From contig CAWFXC010000002.1 in the NCBI GenBank assembly GCA_963819735.1, positions 1-64,000 on the forward strand: a stretch of DNA of 64,000 nucleotides. Reading direction: 5' to 3'. The notes beneath the pieces were generated by a model that saw only the letters and a list, made by a program, of their open reading frames with translations, searched no databases and was not told the origin of the DNA. Every line of letters begins with the position of its first letter. The first letter of the stretch is position 1. This document shows, piece after piece, positions 48,918 through 57,455 of the stretch. A program made the translations under genes and the position numbers. The stretch is from CAWFXC01 sp963819735 (GTDB lineage: Bacteria; Actinomycetota; Acidimicrobiia; IMCC26256; DASPTH01).

Positions 48918-48943
48918 GGGCCGCCCGCCGCCGCGGGCGGCCC
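48918..48943. terminator. Perfect 11-bp hairpin between convergent genes
   Basis: GGGCCGCCCGC, loop CGCC, GCGGGCGGCCC: an 11-bp perfect stem with a four-base loop, lying between the ends of the HNH gene (48794) and the ankyrin gene (49034). There is no T-tract on either side, as is usual for high-GC actinobacterial terminators. It probably stops transcription from both sides. Confidence 0.6.
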
Positions 48944-49033
48944 GAAGCGAACGAGAGGCGACGCCGGAGCGATGAGCCGTCGTCGGCGTCCCCGGCCGTC
49001 ACTGTCCACGTAGGAGGTGCACATCAACACCCG

Positions 49034-49774
49034 TCAGGCGGTGTCGAGCAGATCTCGAATCCAGTCGCTCGACGCGGCGTCGGCGACGGTCTTGCCCTTC
49101 GCGTCGACGTCGGTCGGGCGCGCGCCGTGCTGCAGCAGAGCGGCGATGATCTTGCCCTGTTCGTCCTTGGCCGCATCCGAACCCGACCCACTCTTGCCGG
49201 TGTTCTGCACCGCGAGGTGCAGCGGCGTCGAACCGTGCTTGTTCATCAGTCGCGGATTCGCACCGTTGTCGATGAGTGCGCTGACCGCGGCCGAGCAACG
49301 AGTCCGGACGGCTCGATGCAACGGCGCCACTCCGCTCTTGTCCAGCGCGTTGGGATCCGCGCCGGCTCCGATCAGGTACGTAATCACGTCACGCTGGGCA
49401 TCCGGTTCCCAGTGCTCGGCGTCGGGGCTCCCGTCGGCGGTGTAGTGGAGCGGCTCGGCTCCGCGGCGGTTGCGGGCGCGCACTCCGGCACCACTCGCGA
49501 CGAGCGACTCGGCGAGTGCTCGTTGATACGCCGCCGCCGCGAAGTGCAGCGCGGTGTCACCGCCGTATACGTAGTGACGGACCGTAGGCAGGAAGTAGGT
49601 GTCGGCATCCTGGCGGCTCGCCCCGACACGAATGGGACGGGCCGCGAGACCGGGCGACGAGTTCAGCAGTCTCGCGACCTCGACGTGATCACGTGACGCG
49701 ATCGCACGGAACAGCTCGAGCAGCGCCGCGTCGTCGGACCCATCGCTCCGCGCACTGGTCTTCGGCACCCGCAC
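49034..49774 (-). CDS. Ankyrin repeat protein
   Basis: A 246-residue protein with five to six ankyrin repeats: LFRAIASRDHVEVARLLNSS; GDTALHFAAAAYQRALAESLV; GAEPLHYTADG; GVAPLHRAVRTRCSAAVSAL; GSTPLHLAVQNTG; and a final capping repeat GKTVADAASSDWIRDLL. The TPLH motifs and GA-[DN]-P/R turns are clear. No signal peptide, so cytoplasmic. Such proteins mediate protein binding; the partner is unknown. ATG 49774. No obvious operon partner. Confidence 0.85.
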   Translation of the reverse strand: MRVPKTSARSDGSDDAALLELFRAIASRDHVEVARLLNSSPGLAARPIRVGASRQDADTYFLPTVRHYVYGGDTALHFAAAAYQRALAESLVASGAGVRARNRRGAEPLHYTADGSPDAEHWEPDAQRDVITYLIGAGADPNALDKSGVAPLHRAVRTRCSAAVSALIDNGANPRLMNKHGSTPLHLAVQNTGKSGSGSDAAKDEQGKIIAALLQHGARPTDVDAKGKTVADAASSDWIRDLLDTA

Positions 49775-49831
49775 AGGATGCTCGCTCCGGCGCCGCGGCG
49801 CGGTGTTGGCGAACCAACGATCGAGCGCTTG

Positions 49832-50047
49832 CTAGGCGAAGTCGCCGAGCAGGTCCCAGAGATCTTCGAGCTGCGTGTCGTCCGCTTCCGCCGCGCCGAT
49901 TGCCGCCGACGGGCGAGTCACACGATTTGGTGCCGACGTGACCGAGGGCGCGGGTGCGGTCATTGCGAGGTATCGGGAGAGCGCTTCGCTCACCGGATAC
50001 GGGAAGAACGGGGCCGGGCGATCTTGTGTCTTGTCATTAATGGGCAT
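49832..50047 (-). CDS. Small hypothetical protein
   Basis: A 71-residue frame, MPINDKTQDRPAPFFPYPVS ... ending DDTQLEDLWDLLGDFA. The start ATG 50047 has CCCAGGAC about 8 bases upstream. The acidic C-terminal helix (DDTQLEDLWDLL) after a Pro/Ala/Thr-rich middle could be a protein-binding tail. No family recognised. It might be a real small gene or chance. Confidence 0.4.
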   Translation of the reverse strand: MPINDKTQDRPAPFFPYPVSEALSRYLAMTAPAPSVTSAPNRVTRPSAAIGAAEADDTQLEDLWDLLGDFA

Positions 50048-50123
50048 TGTTACAAGTCCTGGGGGCTGCGTGGGGGGTGATCATTGTCGCGGGTCGACCG
50101 GGTTCGCATCGAAACGTGAGTGT

Positions 50124-50357
50124 TCAACGACGAGCGCCGACGTCGCGGAGCAACACGTATGCGTTGCTGTGCACGCGCAGATAGCAACCGTCGTCGCGCC
50201 AATCGATCACGATGGCCTGCACGTCGTCGATGCGCTCAGCGCTGATCTCCGTGGCGAGGGAGCGGAGCAGTTGCGCTTCGTTGTCGCCGGGCCCGAACTC
50301 CTGCGTGCTCTCGCGCCGGATCACGCGGATCCCGGTGGGGTGACGGGTCGCGGTCAC
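50124..50357 (-). CDS. Small hypothetical protein, coupled to upstream gene
   Basis: A 77-residue protein starting at GTG 50357, which overlaps the upstream stop as GTGA. Sequence elements RVIRRESTQEFGPGDNEAQL, then LRSLATEISAERIDDVQAIV and IDWRDDGCYLRVHSNAYVLL suggest an alpha/beta fold. No family recognised. The coupling argues that it works with the 112-residue neighbour. Confidence 0.55.
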   Translation of the reverse strand: MTATRHPTGIRVIRRESTQEFGPGDNEAQLLRSLATEISAERIDDVQAIVIDWRDDGCYLRVHSNAYVLLRDVGARR

Positions 50358-50692
50358 GGCGCGAGCGAGCAGCGCTTGGTGCGGCGGATGGTGCCCGGAC
50401 ACGGTGGTTGCTGGGCGGCGTCGACGTTGACGAGCCACGCCAGCACCTCACCCACCGCCGGTTCCTCTTCGGCGACCCCGCACACGGCACGGAGCACGTG
50501 ACCGCCGGCCACCGGGACCAGCTCGATGCTGTACGCGATCAACCCGCTGCGCAGCAGCGCCTCGCCGACTGCGCGGGACAACTCGCGCACACACCGGTGG
50601 GGGCCGAGCTCGAGCCGGATCTCGCGGACTCGCCAGCACGGCGACACTTCGATGGCATCGGTGACATCGTCGATCGGGGCCACACCAGTCAT
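50354..50692 (-). CDS. Small hypothetical protein
   Basis: A 112-residue protein from ATG 50692: MTGVAPIDDVTDAIEVSPCW, LGPHRCVRELSRAVGEALLR, SIELVPVAGGHVLRAVCGVA, AVGEVLAWLVNVDAAQQPPCP. No family recognised. It is followed by the coupled 77-residue gene (GTGA overlap). Its own promoter would lie in the 106 bases up to the purU stop. Confidence 0.5.
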   Translation of the reverse strand: MTGVAPIDDVTDAIEVSPCWRVREIRLELGPHRCVRELSRAVGEALLRSGLIAYSIELVPVAGGHVLRAVCGVAEEEPAVGEVLAWLVNVDAAQQPPCPGTIRRTKRCSLAP

Positions 50693-50798
50693 AGGGATCA
50701 GATTCCCTCCGCCGTGGGCGAACACGTCGACGGTAACGGTTGCTGATGAACAGGGGCCGACGTCCGGTCGGCGCGCGCATGAATTCTTGTGGTGCCCG

Positions 50799-51659
50799 TC
50801 AGCCGAAGACGACCGTCTTCTTCCCGTACACGAGGATGCGGTGCTCGAGGTGCGCGAGCACGGCGCGGGCGAGCACGATCTTCTCGAGGTCGCGACCCTT
50901 GCGCACGAGATCGTCGACCGTGTCGCGGTGGCTGATGCGCACGACGTCCTGGTCGATGATCGGCCCGTCGTCGAGCTCACTCGTCGCGTAGTGCGCGGTC
51001 ACGCCGACGATCTTCACCCCGCGGTCGTAGGCCTGGTGGTACGGGCGCGCCCCGATGAACGCGGGCAGGAACGAGTGGTGGATGTTGATGATCCGGCTCG
51101 GGTAGCGCTCGACGAACTCGGCGGACAGGATCTGCATGTAGCGGGCGAGCACGATGAGATCGATCTCGCGGCTCGCGAGCAGCTCGAGCATGGCCCGTTC
51201 CTGCTCCGGCTTCGTCGCCGGCGTGATCGGCAGGTGGTGGTACTCCACGCCGAAGTGCTCGGCGACCTCGGCGTGATCGGGATGGTTGCTGATCACCAGC
51301 CGGACGTCGGCGCCGAACTCGCCGCTGCGCCACCGGGCGAGCAGGTCGTAGAGGCAGTGCGCCTGCTTCGACACCAGGATGGCGACGCGGGGCACGTCGT
51401 CGGAGTAGCGGATCTGGTACTGCATGCCGAGCGGGGCGGCGAACTCGCCGAACGCGACCGGCAGCTCCTCCCGCGTGAGGTCGAAGCGGTCGAGCTCGAA
51501 CTCGACCCGCTGGAAGAACACGTCGACGTCGGCATCGGTGTGCTGCTCCGCGTGCACCACGTTGCCGCCATGGCGGAACACGAACGCGGCGACCTGGGCC
51601 ACGAGCCCGCGCTGGTCGGCGCACGAGAGCAGGAGCGTGGCAGTCGGCAAGTTCGGCAC
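50799..51659 (-). CDS. purU: Formyltetrahydrofolate deformylase
   Basis: Hydrolyses 10-formyl-THF to formate and THF, balancing one-carbon pools and supplying formate for PurT. An N-terminal ACT domain (TLLLSCADQRGLVAQVAAFV; DVFFQRVEFEL) is followed by the formyltransferase-fold catalytic domain: RVAILVSKQAHCLYDLL, RLVISNHPDHAEVAEHFGV, INIHHSFLPAFIGARPYHQA and LDDGPIIDQDVVRISH with the catalytic Asn/His/Asp set. 286 residues, normal length. GTG 51659 puts PNLPTATLLLSC at the N-terminus as in homologues; the open frame extends upstream without similarity. Confidence 0.92.
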   Translation of the reverse strand: MPNLPTATLLLSCADQRGLVAQVAAFVFRHGGNVVHAEQHTDADVDVFFQRVEFELDRFDLTREELPVAFGEFAAPLGMQYQIRYSDDVPRVAILVSKQAHCLYDLLARWRSGEFGADVRLVISNHPDHAEVAEHFGVEYHHLPITPATKPEQERAMLELLASREIDLIVLARYMQILSAEFVERYPSRIINIHHSFLPAFIGARPYHQAYDRGVKIVGVTAHYATSELDDGPIIDQDVVRISHRDTVDDLVRKGRDLEKIVLARAVLAHLEHRILVYGKKTVVFG

Positions 51660-51729
51660 CGTGTCATCGAAGCCGTCGGCGCCGGCGAAGTCAACGACCG
51701 TTACGGCTCCACTCGTCCCTTGCTCGGAA

Positions 51730-52350
51730 CTAGGTGAGATGCACGCTCGAGAGAACGCCTTCGATGACGGTGGAGGTCTCATCGCCCTCGATTCCGCCCA
51801 CGCTGATCGTGGTCGAGTCGTTGCCGCGAAAGATCTCGAGTTGTGCCACCCGCACCGACGTCGGAACGCCGGTCGGCGCCGTCGCCTGCACCGCCACATC
51901 GACGCGATATGCGGTCGCGCCCCGCATCTTCACGACCTTGGTGTCGAGAACCTGGGCACCGATCGACTTGTACTGCTGCGTCTCGACGTCGGTGAACTCC
52001 GCGAGGCCAGACGGCCGACCGGACCCTGGCTCGAAGCCGACCGACATGTTGTCGCCGGTGGTGCCAGCTGGATCGATCGCGTAGAACCGGTACTGCGAGA
52101 GATCCACATTCGCGATCTGCGCCGCCAGCTTGGGATTCTTCTTCCCCAGCAGGCCCTTGAGCGTCGCGATCCCCTTCGGGGTCAGCTTCGCCACCAACCA
52201 CGCGCTGGGGTACTGGACGGAGACTCGCGCGTCCTTGACCTTCACCGTCGTCATCCCGGTCGCGCGCGATGACGCGGATGCCGTTGCGACGAGCGGCGTC
52301 GCACCCAGCAAGAGCAGCGCCGAAAGCGTGCACATCCACAGCCGTCGCAT
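51730..52350 (-). CDS. Secreted protein of unknown function
   Basis: A 206-residue protein with a clear signal peptide (MRRLWMCTLSALLLLGATPL followed by VATASA). The mature part contains VSVQYPSAWLVAKLTPKGIA and FYAIDPAGTTGDNMSVGFEP, reminiscent of PsbP/Mog1-like or DUF1795-type secreted domains in fold pattern but not assignable. GGGAAGG lies 2 bases upstream of ATG 52350. It ends 71 bases before the purU start. Confidence 0.72.
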   Translation of the reverse strand: MRRLWMCTLSALLLLGATPLVATASASSRATGMTTVKVKDARVSVQYPSAWLVAKLTPKGIATLKGLLGKKNPKLAAQIANVDLSQYRFYAIDPAGTTGDNMSVGFEPGSGRPSGLAEFTDVETQQYKSIGAQVLDTKVVKMRGATAYRVDVAVQATAPTGVPTSVRVAQLEIFRGNDSTTISVGGIEGDETSTVIEGVLSSVHLT

Positions 52351-52477
52351 GGCCTTCCCTCCGGTCGGTATTCGCTGAAGAGAGTCTCGGCTGCTTCGTG
52401 CCCGAACTACATGGCCGGACGGCGAGAATTCAGTGACCCGCACCGCGGCGAGGCCGCCCCCGTCCGTTGCCGTGCGT

Positions 52478-53422
52478 CTACCGGATTGCCAAGGCGTTCG
52501 GGGGTGAGCCCACGCCGCCGGGCACGTTGAGCGGCGCGGAGACGAGCAGGAACCGCCAGCGCCGGTCTTGCGCGCACGCCGCTGCGAGATCTTCGAGCCA
52601 GAAGTGCTCGCCGATGGGCATCCCGAACCCGGCGATGATCCGCGTGTGCAGGAACTTCCCCGGGGCCATGTCGATCGGCGACGCTTCGAGCGCGCTGTTG
52701 TCGGCCGCCACCGCGGCGACGTGATGATCCCAGAGCCACGCCGCGGTCTCCTCGGTGGGCGCGAGTCCGGGCTGCGGCGATGCCTGCCCGTAGGCGGCGG
52801 TGCGGTCGGCCTGGGAGAGGCCGTTGTACCAACCGACCCACCCGGTGCGCACGAGCAGGATGTCGCCGGTCTCGATGGTGGTGCCCTGCCAGTCGGCGGT
52901 CTCGTCGAGCAGGTCGGCGGTGATCTCGAAGCGGGTCGCCGGGTCGATCGGTTTGCCCTTCGCCGCGGCCGCGGCGGCGACGTCGAGGAGCACACCGCAG
53001 CCGACGATCCCGCGGCGCGCCCACACGTCGATGCCGAGCGTGGTCGAGTCGGGATCGTCGACCCGCTCGGGCGCCACGCCGTTGTAGAAGCCCTGCGGGC
53101 CTTCGATGTGGCGCAGGCCGTCCCACTGGGTGCCGTACTGGAGATAGAAGGGCGAGAGGAAGTCGTCGCGACCGAGGCCGGCCTGGCCGATCTGCGTGCG
53201 CTCCGGCGCGGGCCGCCACGGGTTCGGGAACGGGAGATCGATGCGCCAATTGAGCGGGTACACGTCGCCGGTGCGGACGGTCGCGATGCCGGCCAAGGCT
53301 TGCGCGTTGTCGACGAGGTTGAGCGTGCCGACCTCGTCGTCGTCGCCGAACACACCCCATGCACTCCCCGCCGGTGCACCATCGGTGCGCGCCGCGAGCG
53401 CGTCGTACGACGGCAGTTCCAT
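52478..53422 (-). CDS. Cyclase family protein (kynurenine-formamidase-like hydrolase)
   Basis: A 314-residue metal-dependent hydrolase of the 'cyclase' superfamily. LQYGTQWDGLRHI corresponds to the HxGTHxDxxxH metal motif, with Gln-Trp in place of His-x. Other parts are VGCGVLLDVAAAA, GDILLVRTGWVGWY, WLWDHHVAAVAADNSALEA and FGMPIGEHFWLEDLAAAC. The start ATG 53422 has GGGGGAGC just upstream. Relatives open amide or ester bonds of small molecules. It is divergent from the beta-lactamase-fold hydrolase. Another member of the family lies at 59993. Confidence 0.85.
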   Translation of the reverse strand: MELPSYDALAARTDGAPAGSAWGVFGDDDEVGTLNLVDNAQALAGIATVRTGDVYPLNWRIDLPFPNPWRPAPERTQIGQAGLGRDDFLSPFYLQYGTQWDGLRHIEGPQGFYNGVAPERVDDPDSTTLGIDVWARRGIVGCGVLLDVAAAAAAKGKPIDPATRFEITADLLDETADWQGTTIETGDILLVRTGWVGWYNGLSQADRTAAYGQASPQPGLAPTEETAAWLWDHHVAAVAADNSALEASPIDMAPGKFLHTRIIAGFGMPIGEHFWLEDLAAACAQDRRWRFLLVSAPLNVPGGVGSPPNALAIR

Positions 53423-53560
53423 GCTGCTCCCCCTCCCGTTGTGCGCGCGCCCGCACGCCCACGCATTTGCGGTGCAACTTAACGTGAGTGCGTGCGACGC
53501 CGCGATGATTCCGGCGCCGTGGCGCCGTCCACCTCGCGTGCCGAGTTCGAGGAGCCTCCG

Positions 53561-54769
53561 ATGACCACCGCTGCGCTGTCGCCCGACGGGCTCACCCGCC
53601 TGCACGAGGCCATGACCGGGCACGTGGAGGCGGGCGCGCTGCCCGGCCTGGTCACGTTGGTGGCCCGGGGCGACGACGTGCACGTCGACGTGATCGGCAC
53701 GCCCGCGTTCGCCGACCCCACTCCCCTCGACCGTTCGGCCATCTTCCGCATCGCGTCGCTCACCAAGCCGATCACCGGCGTGGCCGCGATGATCCTGATC
53801 GAGGAAGGGCTGCTGCACCTCGACGACGCGGTCGACAACCTGCTGCCCGAGCTCGCCGATCGCCGCGTGCTGCGCGCCATCGACAGTGAGCTCGACGACA
53901 CGGTTCCGGCGGAGCGCTCGATCACCGTGGAAGACCTGCTCAGCTTCCGGCTCGGGTTCGGATCGGTGATGGCCCCGCCGGGCAGCTACCCGATCCAGCG
54001 CGCCGAGGCCGAGGCGGGCTTGCAGAGCATCGGCGGGCCGCCGTGGCCACCGGTCGCGCACGACTCCGACCGTTGGATGGCCGCGCTCGGTGCGATGCCG
54101 CTCATGTACCAACCGGGCTCGCAGTGGCTCTACAACACGTCGGCCCAGGTGCTCGGGGTGCTCGTCGGCCGAGCGGCCGGGAGCGACATCGAGACGGTGA
54201 TGCGCGAGCGCATCTTCGAACCGCTCGGCATGGCCGATACCGGCTTCACCGTGCCGTCGTCGCACCTGCACCGCCTGACGACTGCGTACGCGGTCGATCC
54301 GGCGACGGGCGCCGCGTCGGTGCTCGACGCTCCCGCCGACAGTTGGTGGAGCACCCCGCCGTCGTTCCCCGACGCGAGCGGCTGGCTGGTGTCGACCATC
54401 GACGACTTTTGGTCGTTCGCGGCGATGATGCTCGCCGGTGGCACGGGGCGGGGGCAGCGGATCCTCTCGCCGGAATCGGTCGCGCTCATGACGACGGACC
54501 GGTTGACCCGCGCGCAGCGCGAAGTATCGCGGTTGTTCCTCGGCGACGCATGCGGTTGGGGCCTGGGCATGGCCGCGCCCGCCGCGGGGAGCACCGCTCC
54601 CCTGCCGAGCGGCTTCGGGTGGGACGGCGGCACCGGCACCGTGTGGCGCTCGAATGCCCGCAGCGGCGTGACCGGGATCCTGTTCACCCAGCGGGCGTTC
54701 ACGTCGCCGGAGCCGCCGCCGGTCGTCGTCGACTTCTGGGCCGGAGTGAACGCCGCCACTGGCGACTGA
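53561..54769 (+). CDS. Serine hydrolase of beta-lactamase/esterase family VIII type
   Basis: A 402-residue protein with the SxxK motif in FRIASLTKPITGVAAM (Ser-Leu-Thr-Lys), the YxN motif in SQWLYNTSAQVLGVLVGRAA (Tyr-Asn-Thr) and a WDGGTGTVW third motif in place of KTG/HGG. This is the class C beta-lactamase/EstB fold, usually esterases or D-aminopeptidases in actinobacteria. GGAGCC upstream of ATG 53561 decides the start; an upstream in-frame ATG (53492) lacks a ribosome site. No signal peptide, so cytoplasmic. The alpha/beta hydrolase follows after 36 bases. Confidence 0.88.
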   Translation: MTTAALSPDGLTRLHEAMTGHVEAGALPGLVTLVARGDDVHVDVIGTPAFADPTPLDRSAIFRIASLTKPITGVAAMILIEEGLLHLDDAVDNLLPELADRRVLRAIDSELDDTVPAERSITVEDLLSFRLGFGSVMAPPGSYPIQRAEAEAGLQSIGGPPWPPVAHDSDRWMAALGAMPLMYQPGSQWLYNTSAQVLGVLVGRAAGSDIETVMRERIFEPLGMADTGFTVPSSHLHRLTTAYAVDPATGAASVLDAPADSWWSTPPSFPDASGWLVSTIDDFWSFAAMMLAGGTGRGQRILSPESVALMTTDRLTRAQREVSRLFLGDACGWGLGMAAPAAGSTAPLPSGFGWDGGTGTVWRSNARSGVTGILFTQRAFTSPEPPPVVVDFWAGVNAATGD

Positions 54770-54805
54770 TCACCGTCGACTGAGCCGCGTTACTGTCCCG
54801 CGTCG

Positions 54806-55744
54806 ATGAGCGACAGCTACGAAACGTTCACGGTCGACGTCACGCACGCGGTCAACCTCGGGGAGCCGCTCGAGCTCACCGGGTGGCTGTTCCGCCCCGA
54901 TCCGGCGGTCGCGCGCGACACCCTGGTGTGCTGCTTCCCCGGCGGCGGGTGGACCAAGGCCTACTGGCATCTCGAAGTGGACGGCCTCCCCGGCTACAGC
55001 TTCGCCGAGTTCATGGTGGCGTTGGGCTACACGGTCGTGACGTTCGACCATCTCGCGGTGGGCGAGAGCACCAAGCCCGCCGATCCGTTCACGGTGACGT
55101 CGGACGTGGTGGCGACGGCCAACGCGCACCTCGTGGCGTCGGTGGTCGACCTCGCGGGCGCCGCCGACTTCGTGAAGATCGGCATCGGCCATTCGATGGG
55201 CGGCATGCTCCTCGTCCGCCAACAGGGGATGTTCCGCACGTTCGATGCGGTGGCGGTGCTCGGCTTCAGCACGCTCTACCCGATGAACCTCGAAGGGTTG
55301 ATCGACCAGTCGCCGTTCGAAGGCTTCACCGAGGCCACGTTGCGCGACGCGGCAGCGATGATCCCCGATCCGTATGCGGTGTTCCCCAAGGATCGGGCGC
55401 GCGGCCTCTTCGTGCGCCCCGACGTGCCCGACGCGGTGTTCGACGCGCGCGACGCGGCCATGACCAGCTCGCCCGGCATTGCGGGTGTGTCGTGCCTGCT
55501 GCCCGGGATCGTGAGCGACGCGGCGGCCGCGATCGACGTGCCGGTGTTCTGCGGATGGGCGGAGCGCGACACGTCGTTCGATCCGCGGGCCGAGGTCGGC
55601 TCCTACGCGGGCTCGCGCGACGTGACGCTGCACATCCTCGAGGGCTCGGCGCACACCACCAACATGGGCGAGACACGCCAGGTGCAGTGGCGGCGCATCG
55701 ATCGTTGGATCAGCAGCCTCCGCCTGGCGGCCGGATCGCGCTAG
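54806..55744 (+). CDS. Alpha/beta hydrolase
   Basis: A 312-residue hydrolase with nucleophile elbow IGIGHSMGGMLLV (Ser), oxyanion region CCFPGGGWTKAYWHLE, a candidate acid in VFCGWAERDTSFDP and a C-terminal His in EGSAHTTNMGETR. No signal peptide. The substrate is unknown. Same direction and 36 bases after the serine hydrolase, so they are probably co-transcribed in a small catabolic unit, perhaps with the nearby cyclase-family enzymes. Confidence 0.87.
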   Translation: MSDSYETFTVDVTHAVNLGEPLELTGWLFRPDPAVARDTLVCCFPGGGWTKAYWHLEVDGLPGYSFAEFMVALGYTVVTFDHLAVGESTKPADPFTVTSDVVATANAHLVASVVDLAGAADFVKIGIGHSMGGMLLVRQQGMFRTFDAVAVLGFSTLYPMNLEGLIDQSPFEGFTEATLRDAAAMIPDPYAVFPKDRARGLFVRPDVPDAVFDARDAAMTSSPGIAGVSCLLPGIVSDAAAAIDVPVFCGWAERDTSFDPRAEVGSYAGSRDVTLHILEGSAHTTNMGETRQVQWRRIDRWISSLRLAAGSR

Positions 55745-55753
55745 CGGCTCAGC

Positions 55754-55981
55754 TCAGCTCAACTCGTCGACGTTCAACACGAACGGCAGTCCACCGTCGC
55801 GTTGGAGGAACTCCGCCATCCACTCGACGGCGGCCCGCCGGCTCACGAACCGCGGCTTGGGCTCGGCGCCCCGATGCCATTCCCACACTCGTTGACCGGT
55901 GTCGGTCTCGAGGTGCACGAGGTGGAAGCCGTCGTGTTCCGCACGGGAGATCACGTCGTGTGGGTGCATCAGTGCAGTCAT
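55754..55981 (-). CDS. Small hypothetical protein
   Basis: A 75-residue protein from ATG 55981: MTALMHPHDVISRAEHDGFH, LVHLETDTGQRVWEWHRGAE, FVSRRAAVEWMAEFLQRDGG. A compact alpha/beta pattern (strand-strand-helix) like small 'DUF' proteins of actinobacteria; no assignment. It converges on the alpha/beta hydrolase with a 9-base gap. Confidence 0.6.
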   Translation of the reverse strand: MTALMHPHDVISRAEHDGFHLVHLETDTGQRVWEWHRGAEPKPRFVSRRAAVEWMAEFLQRDGGLPFVLNVDELS

Positions 55982-56154
55982 GGGTTCGCCCCATTCCCGT
56001 CGGTCGCACGATCGAAACCCGGAGCGGTTCGAAACATCGCGTCGTGTGTGTTTCGTCACGTCTACGCAATCACGCGTGATTCAACTGACGTGAAACGGGG
56101 TATCAACTCCGCCTCGATTCACGAGATGAATACACGAGATGAAGGGGAGGAACA

Positions 56155-56310
56155 ATGCTCATCCTTGGTGTCATCCTCGCTTTGCTCGGCCTGCTGTTGG
56201 CAGTGCCGGTGCTCTGGGTGATCGGAATTGTGCTCATCGTCGTCGGCGCGGTGTTGTGGATCGCGGGCTCGATGGGACGCGAAGTCGGCGGTCGCCGCCA
56301 CTACTACTGA
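56155..56310 (+). CDS. DUF6131-like small membrane protein
   Basis: A 51-residue peptide, MLILGVILALLGLLLAVPVL, then VIGIVLIVVGAVLWIAGSMG, ending REVGGRRHYY. Two membrane helices in hairpin arrangement and the GRRHYY tail match the DUF6131 family, which is widespread in actinobacteria with no known function. GGGGAGG lies 4 bases upstream of ATG 56155, an excellent site. The next small gene begins 8 bases after its stop. Confidence 0.82.
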   Translation: MLILGVILALLGLLLAVPVLWVIGIVLIVVGAVLWIAGSMGREVGGRRHYY

Positions 56311-56318
56311 GCGGCCCG

Positions 56319-56504
56319 ATGAGTGCCGCGACGCATCCCGGTTCGCGTGACCCCGACGACGAACTGAGGAACGCGCCGAATCCCGACCTCGCCCGCGAAC
56401 AGGACGTCGACGTGCCCCACGACGTGGCGGACGCGGTGGCGGACGACGATGCGGATGAGGACACCGTCGAAGTGGCGCGGCAGCCCGTGGAGGGTGCCTC
56501 GTAG
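56319..56504 (+). CDS. Small acidic hypothetical protein
   Basis: A 61-residue, strongly acidic peptide, MSAATHPGSRDPDDELRNAP followed by NPDLAREQDVDVPHDVADAV. No family recognised and probably disordered. Its start is 8 bases after the DUF6131 stop and within the same transcript. It ends just before dispersed repeat R1 copy 2. Confidence 0.55.
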   Translation: MSAATHPGSRDPDDELRNAPNPDLAREQDVDVPHDVADAVADDDADEDTVEVARQPVEGAS

Positions 56505-56510
56505 AAATCC

Positions 56511-56572
56511 CGGTGCTCGCGCCGGTGCAAGCGCCCGTGCATGCGTGGGTGCAAGCGCCGGCGCGAGCACCG
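56511..56572. repeat. GC-rich dispersed repeat R1, copy 2 (15-bp inverted repeat)
   Basis: CGGTGCTCGCGCCGG at 56511-56525 is matched exactly by its reverse complement at 56558-56572; the 32-base spacer is itself near-palindromic around GCATGC. The word GCAAGCGCCGG[TC]GCGAGCAC is shared with copy 1 at 1104-1156. Both copies lie between convergent gene ends, so a terminator or REP-like role fits. Confidence 0.68.
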
Positions 56573-56635
56573 TTTGAAAGACAGCACCCCTCGTGCGCAG
56601 CCGCTCGACGTGCGCGGCGGCTCGCCCGGGAGCGG

Positions 56636-57388
56636 TCAGGCGTTGACGGGCCGCCGCGACTCCCCGAACATCTCGGAGTTGACGCTCACGGGCGACGGCC
56701 AACTCCGAGATGTTCCGGGGGCGGGTCGCGAATCGCGGGCGCTGAGCAACGCACCGCAGCCGACGCCGATACATGCGGCGAGCAGGTGGCCGACCGCACT
56801 CACGCCGATGCCGTTGGTCCAGCCCATGACCAACCAGTCGACCAGTACGAACGTCGCGCACCACCGCAGCCGAGGCGGGCACAGCACGATCATCGCCGCG
56901 GCCAGCGCGGCGAACCCGTACGACGGCCCGACGTCGATCATCATGCCGATCGACGGGTGCGCGATCCCGGTGATCACGCCGACGGTGAGACCGGCGGCCA
57001 CGAGCAGCGACGCGCCGGCGTGGCCGGCCAGGAACACCAGGAACGCCCGTAGGGTGCCGACCCGCAGCTCCGCGTATCCGCCGACCACTCCGAGCAGCAC
57101 CAGCCACGGCGTGACGTGGCCGTTGCTGATCCAGAACGCACTGGCGACGAGCACGCCCAGCGGATCGACCGCCAGTTGGTGCAGGTTGGTGCTCGAGTCG
57201 AACAGGATGCGATGCACGGTCGCGGGCGGGAGCTCGCGCACCAGGTAGCTCGTGACGACGAGCACGAAGAGGTACACCGCGGTGAGCGGAACTGCGGGAA
57301 GCGGCGGGAACGCCTGCCGGAGGCGGGCTCGACGCGTGAGACGCGGGGGGGCGGCTGCGGTCTCCCGGGCCTCCGGCGTGCGCGGCAT
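56636..57388 (-). CDS. Rhomboid-like intramembrane protein (Rhomboid_2 type)
   Basis: A 250-residue protein with about six membrane helices. After a basic N-terminus come LPAVPLTAVYLFVLVVTSYL and TNLHQLAVDPLGVLVASAFW, then a GxSxG-like serine in DVGPSYGFAALAAAM and a histidine in VSAVGHLLAACIGVG, the rhomboid Ser-His dyad arrangement. Whether it is proteolytic is not known for this subgroup. ATG 57388. The last 20 or so codons (SWPSPVSVNSEMFGES) are encoded by dispersed repeat R2, so the natural C-terminus may have been replaced or extended by the repeat. Confidence 0.8.
   Translation of the reverse strand: MPRTPEARETAAAPPRLTRRARLRQAFPPLPAVPLTAVYLFVLVVTSYLVRELPPATVHRILFDSSTNLHQLAVDPLGVLVASAFWISNGHVTPWLVLLGVVGGYAELRVGTLRAFLVFLAGHAGASLLVAAGLTVGVITGIAHPSIGMMIDVGPSYGFAALAAAMIVLCPPRLRWCATFVLVDWLVMGWTNGIGVSAVGHLLAACIGVGCGALLSARDSRPAPGTSRSWPSPVSVNSEMFGESRRPVNA
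56662..56720. repeat. Dispersed palindromic repeat R2, copy A
   Basis: GAACATCTCGGAGTT at 56666-56680 pairs perfectly with AACTCCGAGATGTTC at 56701-56715, flanked by CCCC and GGGG, with a 20-base loop containing GACGCTCACGGGCGACGGCC. It overlaps the 3' coding end of the rhomboid-like gene. A diverged copy lies at 59881-59933. Confidence 0.75.
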
Positions 57389-57455
57389 CTGCCGGATGTT
57401 AGGGACGGCCCCTGTGTCTCCCCTGTGGGACCACCCGCAATCGGTGCAGAGTCGC

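Noticed and set aside
53492..53560. Upstream in-frame ATG for the serine hydrolase
   Set aside because: No ribosome binding site and no family similarity; GGAGCC precedes ATG 53561.
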